Source: an uncultured Pseudomonadota bacterium (GTDB lineage: Bacteria; Myxococcota_A; UBA796; UBA9615). Taken from it: a stretch of 6,317 bases of DNA. Below the pieces are notes generated by a model. It did no database searches and was not told the DNA's origin. It saw nothing but the letters and a program-made list of their open reading frames with translations. The stretch lies in NCBI GenBank assembly GCA_937907595.1, contig CALCXL010000456.1:1-6317 (forward strand), written 5' to 3'. Shown here piece after piece: positions 1-5,520 of this stretch. The translations under genes were made by a program, and so were the position numbers. Each line of letters begins with the position of its first letter. The first letter of the stretch is position 1.

Positions 1-907
1 CCGTACGCAGGCGATCCCAGGCGCCGCGCAGGGTGAGCAGGCCGTTGAGCATGCCGCCCCAGGACGGCGCGATGAGCATCAGGGAGAAGGTCATGCCCAG
101 CGTCTGCGCCCAGTTGGGCAGGGACGTGTAGTGCAGGTGGTGGGGGCCGGCCCAGATGTACAGGAAGACCAGCGACCAGAAGTGCACGATGGAGAGCCGG
201 TAGCTGTAGACCGGGCGCTCGGCTGCCTTCGGCATGAAGTAGTACATCAGGCCCAGGAACGGCGTGGTGAGCAGGAAGCCGACCGCGTTGTGGCCGTACC
301 ACCACTGCACGAGGGCGTCCTGCGCGCCCGCGTAGACCGAGTAGGACTTGGTCAGGGAGACCGGGACCACCAGGTTGTTGAAGACGTGCAGCACCGTGAT
401 CGTGATGACGGTGGCGATGTAGAACCACAGCGACACGTACAGGTGCTTGACCTTGCGGTGGGCGATTGTCAGGAAGAAGTTGGCCGCGAAGACGAGCCAG
501 ATCACCGCGATCAGGATGTCGATGAACCACTCGGGCTCGGCGTACTCCTTGCCCTGGGTGATGCCCAGGGGGTAGGTGATCACCACCAGCACCACGACGA
601 GCTGCCAGCCCCAGAAGTGCACCGCGGACAGCTTGTCGCTGTACATGCGCACGCGCAGCAGCCGCTGGCTGGAGTAGTAGACGCCCGCGAACACCGCGTT
701 GGCGGCGAAGGCGAAGACCACGGCCGAGGTGTGCAGCGGGCGCAGCCGACCGAAGGTCAGCGCCGGGATCCCGAAGTTGAGTTGCGGGTAGGCGAGCTCG
801 AGGGCCAGCCAGAGCCCCACGAGCATGCCCACGATGCCGAACACCACCGTCGCTATCAGGAACAGCTTTGGGGTGGTGTCGTCGTAAGCGGGAGGTGCTT
901 CGGTCAT
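1..907 (-). CDS. ccoN: cbb3-type cytochrome c oxidase subunit I, N-terminal part (cut by left edge)
   Basis: Catalytic, membrane-embedded subunit of the high-affinity cbb3 (C-family) heme-copper oxidase, which reduces O2 to water and pumps protons. The 302 residues present hold about eight hydrophobic helices. Visible motifs are RPLHTSAVVFAF (H59, low-spin heme b ligand), WWYGHNAVGF (H206, CuB ligand), FLYIWAGPHHLHYT (Y250, the tyrosine expected to crosslink to the CuB histidine; H256 and H257, CuB ligands). The spacing of these residues matches the known family pattern. The C-terminal heme b/b3 histidines lie beyond the edge. The ATG at 907-905 is preceded by GGAG (920-917) with 9 bases of spacing, and the residues after it are typical of CcoN N-termini. 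ccoO and ccoP would be expected next, outside the window. Upstream lies a sigma-54-like promoter. Identification is very secure. Confidence 0.97.
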   Translation of the reverse strand, partial: MTEAPPAYDDTTPKLFLIATVVFGIVGMLVGLWLALELAYPQLNFGIPALTFGRLRPLHTSAVVFAFAANAVFAGVYYSSQRLLRVRMYSDKLSAVHFWGWQLVVVLVVITYPLGITQGKEYAEPEWFIDILIAVIWLVFAANFFLTIAHRKVKHLYVSLWFYIATVITITVLHVFNNLVVPVSLTKSYSVYAGAQDALVQWWYGHNAVGFLLTTPFLGLMYYFMPKAAERPVYSYRLSIVHFWSLVFLYIWAGPHHLHYTSLPNWAQTLGMTFSLMLIAPSWGGMLNGLLTLRGAWDRLRT

Positions 908-976
908 GGGCGAGGGCTCCGAGGGGTGCTGGTTGCCACGGACGGCGGTCCCTGCCGGCGCAGCGCGGGGTCGAAC

Positions 977-992
977 TGCACCCACTGTGCCA
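977..992 (-). promoter_or_regulatory. candidate sigma-54 (RpoN) promoter for ccoN
   Basis: On the minus strand this reads TGGCAC-AGTGG-GTGCA. The RpoN consensus is TGGCAC-N5-TTGCA, so 10 of 11 consensus bases match, including the essential GG (-24) and GC (-12) with exactly 10 bases between them. Transcription would start near 966, giving a leader of about 60 bases that contains the ccoN Shine-Dalgarno. A GC-rich hairpin abuts the -24 side, and an inverted repeat lies near -120. Alternative: the same bases include a small dyad (GCAC-N5-GTGC), so the site could be an operator or chance. The assignment is inferred from the sequence alone. Confidence 0.5.
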
Positions 993-993
993 G

Positions 994-1014
994 CCCGCTC
1001 GGTGGCCGAGCGGG
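994..1014. repeat. strong GC hairpin upstream of ccoN promoter
   Basis: CCCGCTCGG (994-1002) and CCGAGCGGG (1006-1014) form a perfect 9-bp inverted repeat around a 3-base loop. CAG (991-993) and CTG (1018-1020) could extend it past a 3-base bulge. It lies 129 bases after the phosphatase stop codon in the minus direction and directly before the candidate sigma-54 promoter. It could end transcripts from the phosphatase gene, or be a protein site. No T-tract follows on either strand, so it is not a classical intrinsic terminator. Confidence 0.55.
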
Positions 1015-1076
1015 GCGCTGTGGGCCGATTTCATGACAGCGGGTGGCAGGCTCTGTGGCGGATGGCACCGCGGACG

Positions 1077-1094
1077 GTTCCCGGATGTGGGAAC
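1077..1094. promoter_or_regulatory. inverted repeat, possible activator site for ccoN
   Basis: GTTCCC-N6-GGGAAC is a perfect 6+6 inverted repeat. Its centre is about 120 bases upstream of the transcription start predicted from the sigma-54-like element, the range in which sigma-54 enhancer-binding proteins usually bind. The role as an upstream activating sequence is inference; the repeat itself is certain. Confidence 0.35.
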
Positions 1095-1143
1095 GGACAC
1101 AGGTGCAGTGCAGGGGCATCGCTCGGCGGTGCCCGATCGTCGC

Positions 1144-1941
1144 TCAGTCGCCGATCGTCCTGCGCAGCGAGAGCAGCAGGCGCTCCGAGGAGGAGCGCAG
1201 CGTCTCGTCCTGCTCGGGGAGGATGTCCACGATCACCACCGTGATGTTGTCGTGGCCGCCCGACGCGTTGGCGAACTCCACCAGGCTCTCCGACGCGGCG
1301 TCCAGGTCCTGCTCCTCCAGGTCGATCAGCAGATCCCGATCGCTGTGCACGTGGTCGGTCAGGCCGTCGGTGCACAGCAGGTACCGGTCGCCGGCCAACA
1401 GGTCGAGGGGGACGACCTGCACGTCGATGTCGAGCCCGTGGCCCACGGCCTGGGTCAGCGAGTGGCCCCAGGCCCCCGCCTTGAGGGTCTCGCGGTCGGC
1501 GATGCCCGCCTGGGCGAAGGCCTCGACGTAGGTGTGGTCGGACGTGATCTGGGCGAGGCGTTGGTCGCGCAGGCGGTAGAGCCGGGAGTCGCCCACGTGG
1601 GCCACGGCGCCCCGGCCGTCGGGGTGGGCGATCAGCACCGTGAGGGTCGTCCCCATCTGGTCCAGCTTGCGATCGGCCTGGGCGGCGTCGTGCACCGCGT
1701 GCACCGCGGCGGTCGCGGCGGCCAGGGCCAGGGCGTCCGGGGCCAGGCCCTGCCCCACGCGCTCCTCGAGGGCGTGGCTGACGGCGTCCAGCGCGAGCCG
1801 GCTGGCCACCTCCCCGGCCGCGTGCCCGCCCATGCCGTCGGCGATGGCGTAGAGCCCGAGCGCCGGCTCGACCAGGAAGGAGTCTTCGTTGTGATCGCGG
1901 ACCATTCCCGCGTCGCTGCGGGCGCGCACCAGAACCTGCAT
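1144..1941 (-). CDS. PP2C-family serine/threonine protein phosphatase
   Basis: A stand-alone, soluble PP2C/PPM catalytic domain of 265 residues, the usual length for bacterial Stp/PrpC-type enzymes that remove phosphate from Ser/Thr of proteins, often opposing Hanks-type kinases. All PPM motifs are present in order: RDHNEDS (15-21, with E19 and D20), ADGMGGHAAGE (34-44, metal ligands D35 and G36), GTTLTVL (97-103), AHVGDSRLY (114-122, D118), LTQAVG (162-167), LLCTDGLTD (188-196, metal D192) and GGHDNITVV (228-236, metal D231). No membrane segment or extra domain is seen, so it should be an active cytoplasmic enzyme. The ATG at 1941-1939 has GGAGG (1950-1946) four bases upstream, and that Shine-Dalgarno is part of a hairpin. 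The gene for a membrane-anchored protein lies 61 bases upstream in the same direction and is probably cotranscribed. No kinase gene is in the window, so its partner is unknown. Confidence 0.95.
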   Translation of the reverse strand: MQVLVRARSDAGMVRDHNEDSFLVEPALGLYAIADGMGGHAAGEVASRLALDAVSHALEERVGQGLAPDALALAAATAAVHAVHDAAQADRKLDQMGTTLTVLIAHPDGRGAVAHVGDSRLYRLRDQRLAQITSDHTYVEAFAQAGIADRETLKAGAWGHSLTQAVGHGLDIDVQVVPLDLLAGDRYLLCTDGLTDHVHSDRDLLIDLEEQDLDAASESLVEFANASGGHDNITVVIVDILPEQDETLRSSSERLLLSLRRTIGD

Positions 1942-1944
1942 GGG

Positions 1945-1972
1945 GCCTCCGGGGGGATCGTAGTACGGAGGC
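1945..1972 (-). promoter_or_regulatory. hairpin that sequesters the phosphatase Shine-Dalgarno
   Basis: On the minus strand GCCTCCG (1972-1966) is perfectly complementary to CGGAGGC (1951-1945), with a 14-base loop. The second arm contains the GGAGG Shine-Dalgarno of the phosphatase gene, and the start codon follows three bases after the stem. In a transcript read through from the upstream gene the ribosome binding site would be paired, which would lower translation unless opened. A weak -10-like TACGAT (1962-1957) lies in the loop; a transcript starting there would lack the first arm. The pairing is plain in the sequence; its regulatory role is inferred. Confidence 0.5.
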
Positions 1973-2002
1973 GCGCCGCCGTGGGAGCTCTTGGGGCAGG
2001 AG

Positions 2003-2728
2003 TCAGCGTCGGCGGCGCTCTTCGTCCTCGGCGCGCATGGCCTGCCACCCCGTGTACTGCTCGTCGTCCAGGGCGTCGCGAGCCCGCTGGTCGTTGGCGG
2101 CCTTGATCCCGTCCGCCTGCTCCCGCGCCTCCATCCAGCTGCCGTCTTCCCGGGCGGCGCGAAAGAGCTCGCCCAGCACGTCGCGCTCGTCGCTGAGCAC
2201 GGCCGCGAGCTGGGTGCGCTGGGATGGGCTCAGCGCGAGCTGCTCGTTCAGCTCGTCCAGCCGCTGCTCGGAGCGCTCGGCCCAGCGCTCGCGCCGCCGC
2301 TCCCAGCGCTCGTCGCGTTCGGCCTCCAGCTCGTCACGCACGAGGCTGGTGATCTTCTCGCGGACCTCGGGGTCGGCCTCGATCGCCTCGCCCACGGCCT
2401 CCATCGAGCCACCCAGGCCGGGCTCCGCCGCCTCGATCGCGTCGCGCATCCGGGCGCGCATGCGCTGCTCGGGGTCCGGATCGCGCCGCTCATCGCCGCT
2501 GCGGCTGAGGCTGCCCGCCGGCTGCTGGCCCTCCACCCGGGGGCCGCGCTTGCCCCGTCGGGCCTGGAGCTCCGCCACCTGCAGGGTCAGCGCGGCGACC
2601 TCGGCCTGGACGGCGGCGAACTCCTCCTGGGTCGGGCCTCCCGAGGGACGGAGGAGGACGGCGGCCAACAAGGCGACGACGCCCGCGGCGGCCAGGAGGA
2701 TCGCGGAGTTGTTCTTGGGTGCGCTCAT
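2003..2728 (-). CDS. membrane-anchored helical protein with a Spy/CpxP-like LSPxQ motif
   Basis: This 241-residue protein of unknown function starts with a short basic stretch and one hydrophobic helix (about 9-26, AILLAAAGVVALLAAVLL), which works as a signal anchor; there is no lipobox cysteine. A predicted coiled coil follows (about 36-57), then a Pro/Gly/Arg-rich linker (58-88) and a charged, almost wholly helical domain (88-241). In that domain LALSPSQRTQL (164-174) and LDDEQYTGW (220-228) resemble the paired 'L(S/T)xxQ ... LxxEQ' signature of periplasmic Spy/CpxP/ZraP-type helical proteins, which act as chaperones or stress and metal sensors. That relationship is an inference from motif style. 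The very acidic and Arg-rich C-terminus ends in RRRR. The ATG at 2728-2726 has no good Shine-Dalgarno (AGG about 12 bases upstream), but a TAGGTT -10-like hexamer lies close by. It is the first gene before the phosphatase. Confidence 0.8.
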   Translation of the reverse strand: MSAPKNNSAILLAAAGVVALLAAVLLRPSGGPTQEEFAAVQAEVAALTLQVAELQARRGKRGPRVEGQQPAGSLSRSGDERRDPDPEQRMRARMRDAIEAAEPGLGGSMEAVGEAIEADPEVREKITSLVRDELEAERDERWERRRERWAERSEQRLDELNEQLALSPSQRTQLAAVLSDERDVLGELFRAAREDGSWMEAREQADGIKAANDQRARDALDDEQYTGWQAMRAEDEERRRR

Positions 2729-2758
2729 GGTGGTGGAAACCTAGCGCGCGGGGCGACG

Positions 2759-2776
2759 CCACGCGAGGGGGCGTGG
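2759..2776. repeat. perfect inverted repeat in the divergent control region
   Basis: CCACGC (2759-2764) and GCGTGG (2771-2776) flank a 6-base spacer. CGACG just before and CGTCG shortly after (past a 4-base bulge) extend the dyad. It lies about 30 bases upstream of the minus-strand gene, so it may be an operator or a leader hairpin for it. Confidence 0.45.
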
Positions 2777-2795
2777 CCCGCGTCGACGGGGGAGG

Positions 2796-2838
2796 GGTGG
2801 GATCGGTGTGGCGAGGGGCCGATCCGGTGAATCCCACC
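2796..2838. promoter_or_regulatory. nested, mutually overlapping inverted repeats between divergent genes
   Basis: Two perfect dyads share bases. GGTGGGAT (2796-2803) pairs with ATCCCACC (2831-2838), and GGATCGG (2800-2806) pairs with CCGATCC (2819-2825). Because 2800-2803 belongs to both, the two complete foldings exclude each other. A TAAGCT -10-like hexamer for the plus-strand genes lies 10 bases further on (2848-2853), without a clear -35. The region is probably the shared operator area of the divergent transcription units. It also holds a 7-codon reading frame (GTG 2827 to TAA 2850), which I do not consider a gene. Confidence 0.4.
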
Positions 2839-2879
2839 TGTTTCCGGTAAGCTGCGGCAGGTTCAGCCCTTCGGGGATC

Positions 2880-2890
2880 AGGAGGAGGGG
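2880..2890 (+). promoter_or_regulatory. strong Shine-Dalgarno that fixes the prenyltransferase start
   Basis: AGGAGGAGGGG is a near-perfect, extended ribosome binding site. It ends 5 bases before the CTG at 2896 (10 bases from the AGGAGG core) and is more than 200 bases from the next in-frame standard start codon (GTG 3091). A short CCC-TTCG-GGG hairpin with a stable UUCG loop (2867-2876) precedes it. Confidence 0.6.
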
Positions 2891-2895
2891 CCTCG

Positions 2896-3867
2896 CTGCC
2901 GACCAGCCACCAGCCGCCCGCGCTGTCGCCGGCCGTCGACCTGCATCAGGTCCGACGAGCCGCACCGGACGCGCTCCACCGCGTCCTGGACCGCGGGTAC
3001 CAGGGCTTCCTGGAGCTGCTGGTCTTCTCCTCGATCTGGTCGGCGGCGGGCGTCGCGGGCCTCGGGCTCTTCGCGGGACACGTCCTGGGCGTGCCCCTGG
3101 ATCCGCGGCCCGCTCTGCTGCTGCTCGCCTCCTCCGTCTTCGTCTACACGGTCGATCGCCTGGCCGACATGCGCACCGACGGCATCCCCGACGCCTGGAA
3201 GGCCCAGTTCTTCCAGGGCCGCAGCGTGCTCGTCCTGCTGGTCCTGTGCGCGGCCACCACGTCCTGGCTGCTCTGGGACGCGCCGTCGGCGGCCCGGTGG
3301 GTCTTCCTCTCCTACATGACGGTGGGCGTCACCTACGGGCTGCCGGTGGTGCCCCGCTGGGGGCCGCAGGGCTTCGGCTGGATGCGCCTCAAGGAGATCC
3401 CCCTGGCCAAGTCCTGGCTGGTGGGGGCCGCGATCTCGGTCGGCGTGGTGGGCTTGCCTATCGCCTGGAGCGACGCCGCGGTCTTCTCCGTCGACGCCTG
3501 GTTCCTCAGCGTCTTCGTCTTCGCCTACGCAGCAACCAACGCACACGTGTTCGACATCCGCGACCTGGACGCCGACCGGGAGGCGGGCATCCGCACCATG
3601 CCGGTGGTGGTGGGGGTCTGGCAGACCAAGCTGGCCATGATCGGCCTGAACCTGGGCATGCTGGCGCTGATGATGTGGGGCTGGCTGGACGGCATCACCG
3701 GCCCGCACCCGGAGATCATCGTGTGCTCGGTCCTGGCGGTGCTCTACGTCTGGAAGATCGACGTGCGGACCCCCCGGGATCTCTACGGGATCCTGGTGGA
3801 TGGCTGCCTGTACGTCCCGGCGCTGCTGTCCGTGATCCACGACGGGGCCGTGCAGAACCTCCCCTGA
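2896..3867 (+). CDS. UbiA-family membrane prenyltransferase (CTG start)
   Basis: Integral membrane enzyme of the UbiA superfamily, which transfers isoprenyl chains to aromatic or other acceptors (quinones, heme, chlorophyll, lipids); the substrate here cannot be told. From CTG 2896 it is 323 residues with about nine membrane helices: 38-64, 72-89, 108-127, 132-152, 169-190, 199-217, 243-263, 272-288 and 298-315. Two Asp-rich Mg/diphosphate motifs are visible: VDRLAD (D87, D91; then D95) and FDIRDLDADREAGIRT (D220, D223, D225, D227), the usual second motif. The frame has no ATG, GTG or TTG between the stop at 2848-2850 and GTG 3091, yet the first helix and GC-rich third positions begin at about 2896, right behind the Shine-Dalgarno; before 2896 third positions turn AT-rich. 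Starting at 3091 would remove helix 1. The histidine kinase follows after 39 bases. It is not a clear UbiA, MenA or CtaB ortholog. Confidence 0.88.
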   Translation: MPTSHQPPALSPAVDLHQVRRAAPDALHRVLDRGYQGFLELLVFSSIWSAAGVAGLGLFAGHVLGVPLDPRPALLLLASSVFVYTVDRLADMRTDGIPDAWKAQFFQGRSVLVLLVLCAATTSWLLWDAPSAARWVFLSYMTVGVTYGLPVVPRWGPQGFGWMRLKEIPLAKSWLVGAAISVGVVGLPIAWSDAAVFSVDAWFLSVFVFAYAATNAHVFDIRDLDADREAGIRTMPVVVGVWQTKLAMIGLNLGMLALMMWGWLDGITGPHPEIIVCSVLAVLYVWKIDVRTPRDLYGILVDGCLYVPALLSVIHDGAVQNLP

Positions 3868-3894
3868 TCCCACACCCGCCGGCCGCTCTGCGGA

Positions 3895-3900
3895 TAGCAT
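3895..3900 (+). promoter_or_regulatory. possible leaderless-promoter -10 box for the histidine kinase
   Basis: TAGCAT fits TANNNT and ends six bases before the ATG at 3907, so transcription would begin at or near the A of the start codon. No Shine-Dalgarno stands before this ATG, which suits leaderless translation. There is no recognisable -35 hexamer at the expected distance, so this is weak evidence. The alternative is simple read-through from the prenyltransferase gene. Confidence 0.28.
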
Positions 3901-3906
3901 CGCCCG

Positions 3907-5322
3907 ATGTCGTCGTCCCCCGAACCGGAGGCCCCTGCCCCCGTCGATGAGGCCCGCGTCCAGGCCCGGGAGCGGCTGCGGGCGGAGCGGACGAGCCTCC
4001 AGCGGCGACGGACCCACCAGTTCCTGGCGACCCAGACCGCAGTGCTGGCCTTCGGGGCGGTGACGGTCTTGATCGTGGTCGGGCTGGGCGTGCTCGACGG
4101 GGCCTTCGCCGCGCTGTCGCTGGGCTTCGTCGCCGTGGTGGGCGCGGTCACCGGGGCCGGCTGGCTGCTGCACAAGCGCGGGCGCTCCGGTTCCTCCCTG
4201 GTGGTGGCGCTGCTGTACCTGGACTCGGTCATCGGCCTGATCTTCTACTACTTCAACGGCGAGTTCGAGACGCCGAACATGGGCGTGCTGCTGCTGCCCA
4301 TCGTCATGGCGCCGATGTTCGTGGAGCGCCGCCACGCCTGGGGCATCGCGGGGGTCCAGACGGTCCTGTACATCGTGCTCCTGGGCGTGCGCGCCAACGG
4401 CTGGCTGCCCTACGGCTACCTCCTGGACGCGCCGGAGCAGATCGCCGATCTGGGCTTTCTCATCGACTGCCTCTTCGGTTTCGTCCTCTGCACCTGGGGC
4501 GCCGCCTTCCTGGCCGGCGTGGCCTCCCTGGAGATCCTGACCAGCCAGAAGGACCTGGAGCAGGAGGTCGATCGGCAGACCCGCCGCCTGAGCCGAACCA
4601 ACGCCGAACTGAACGACCGCAACCGGGCGCTCGATGAGTTCAACGCCGCGCTGTCCCACGACCTGAAGTCGCCCCTGCAGACCGCGCTCCTGGCCGCCGA
4701 GGCCCTGATCTACGGCCGGCCCGACCTGAGCAAGGAGCAGCGCGACCTGGCCGACATCATCGTCAACTCCACCAGCCGCATGGGCGACCTCACCCGGGAG
4801 CTGCTCAAGCTGTCGCGCATGGGCGACGTGTTGGGCGACGGTGAGGACGTCGACGTCAAGGTGGTGCTGGACCAGGTGATGGAGGACCTGGGGCCGCGCC
4901 TGGCCGAGACCCGCGCGCAGTTGATGGTGGGCGGGGAGCTCCCCCACGCCCTGGCCAACCCCAGCCTGCTCCGGGAGGCCCTGCAGAACCTGGTGGAGAA
5001 CGCGCTGAAGTACGGCGACGCCGACGACCCCCGCATCCGCATCGAGGCCGTGGACGCGCCCTGGGGGCGGGTGGCCTTCGCGGTGGAGGACAACGGCCCC
5101 GGCATCCCCGAGGACCAGCGGGATCTGGTGTTCCGGCCCTTCCTGCGCCTGGCCCGGGATCAGCACCGCAGCGACGGCGTGGGGGCGGGCCTGGCCATCG
5201 TCCAGCGCATCGTGTCCGTGCACGGCGGCCGCGTCCGGGTGGAGAGCGGATCCGTGCTCAAGGGAGCGCGCTTCGTGGTGGAGCTCAGCGCCTACGGGGC
5301 GTTGGAGACGCTGCGGGACTGA
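3907..5322 (+). CDS. six-helix membrane sensor histidine kinase, orphan
   Basis: This 471-residue kinase autophosphorylates on His and would pass the phosphate to an unknown response regulator. A charged cytoplasmic N-terminus (1-38) precedes about six membrane helices (40-63, 66-88, 98-117, 124-140, 145-163, 182-207) with short loops and no periplasmic domain, so the signal is probably sensed in the membrane. A coiled-coil signalling helix (212-245) leads to HisKA with the H-box AALSHDLKSPLQT (H251). The HATPase domain has the N-box LQNLVENALKYG (359-370), G1 VEDNGPGIP (393-401), F-box VFRPFLRL and G2 DGVGAGLAI (423-431), where Ala replaces the usual Leu/Ile between the glycines. All catalytic residues look intact. 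There is no receiver domain and no regulator gene nearby. The loop NGEFETPN between helices 3 and 4 and the LLLPIV that follows recall the GGxxNPF region of RegB-type redox kinases, but the motif is not conserved. The only cysteines in the region are C188 and C195, in helix 6. Confidence 0.93.
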   Translation: MSSSPEPEAPAPVDEARVQARERLRAERTSLQRRRTHQFLATQTAVLAFGAVTVLIVVGLGVLDGAFAALSLGFVAVVGAVTGAGWLLHKRGRSGSSLVVALLYLDSVIGLIFYYFNGEFETPNMGVLLLPIVMAPMFVERRHAWGIAGVQTVLYIVLLGVRANGWLPYGYLLDAPEQIADLGFLIDCLFGFVLCTWGAAFLAGVASLEILTSQKDLEQEVDRQTRRLSRTNAELNDRNRALDEFNAALSHDLKSPLQTALLAAEALIYGRPDLSKEQRDLADIIVNSTSRMGDLTRELLKLSRMGDVLGDGEDVDVKVVLDQVMEDLGPRLAETRAQLMVGGELPHALANPSLLREALQNLVENALKYGDADDPRIRIEAVDAPWGRVAFAVEDNGPGIPEDQRDLVFRPFLRLARDQHRSDGVGAGLAIVQRIVSVHGGRVRVESGSVLKGARFVVELSAYGALETLRD

Positions 5323-5352
5323 GCGAGCCGGCTGCAGTCGGCCACCGCACCG

Positions 5353-5520
5353 CTCACAGGCTCGACGGAAACAACGAACGGCGGCTGCGGACGACGATCC
5401 CTTCGCGCTGGCCCGCCGCCTGAGCGCTCGCGTGGTTCACCACGCCACGCTCCAGGCAGCAAGCCACCGCTCGGTCTCCCCGCCCTCGCTGCGCCGCCTT
5501 GTTCCCGTCGAACCTGTCAG
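5353..5520. repeat. 168-base imperfect palindrome between convergent genes
   Basis: Almost the whole gap between the kinase and the sulfatase folds on itself. The outer arm 5353-5374 pairs with 5499-5520 (19 of 22). After a 5-base bulge, 5380-5385 pairs with 5493-5498 (6 of 6). An unpaired middle follows (5386-5405 against 5470-5492), then an inner stem 5406-5437 with 5438-5469 (25 pairs, two single-base bulges). The inner stem ends in a perfect tip, GCGTGGT-TC-ACCACGC (5430-5445). The right arm overlaps the sulfatase stop codon (5517-5519), and the left arm starts 31 bases after the kinase stop. It could be a two-way terminator, a structured 3' UTR or small RNA, or a mobile palindromic (MITE/REP-like) element. 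No T-tract and no target-site duplication are seen. A 6-bp alternative pairing exists for the plus transcript (CGAGCC 5324-5329 with GGCTCG 5359-5364). Confidence 0.7.

Noticed and set aside
131..1036. 301-codon plus-strand frame opposite ccoN
   Set aside because: It is antisense to an unmistakable CcoN and its composition (Glu/Asp/His/Arg/Val-rich) is typical of a shadow frame.
904..1119. 71-codon minus-strand frame whose TGA overlaps the ccoN ATG (ATGA)
   Set aside because: The overlap looks like translational coupling, but third positions are only about 74% G/C against nearly all G/C in the real genes, there is no Shine-Dalgarno, the product is a Pro/Arg/Ser mix, and it covers the candidate promoter and hairpin.
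868..2106. 412-codon plus-strand frame opposite the phosphatase
   Set aside because: It is antisense to a PP2C gene with every family motif, and its own translation shows no family features.
2827..2850. Seven-codon frame (GTG to TAA) before the prenyltransferase, possible leader peptide
   Set aside because: It has no ribosome binding site and no residue bias or attenuator structure beside it. It also probably lies upstream of or at the transcription start.
2878..5223. Open frame of 781 codons on the minus strand, antisense to the prenyltransferase and the kinase
   Set aside because: It has the His/Gln/Gly/Arg/Asp-rich, low-complexity composition of a shadow frame created by GC-rich third positions, with no recognisable domain. 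The two plus-strand genes under it have clear motifs.
5323..5516. Classical intrinsic terminator or CRISPR/tRNA in the convergent gap
   Set aside because: There is no T-tract after any stem, no spaced direct repeats, and no cloverleaf. Only the long palindrome is supported.
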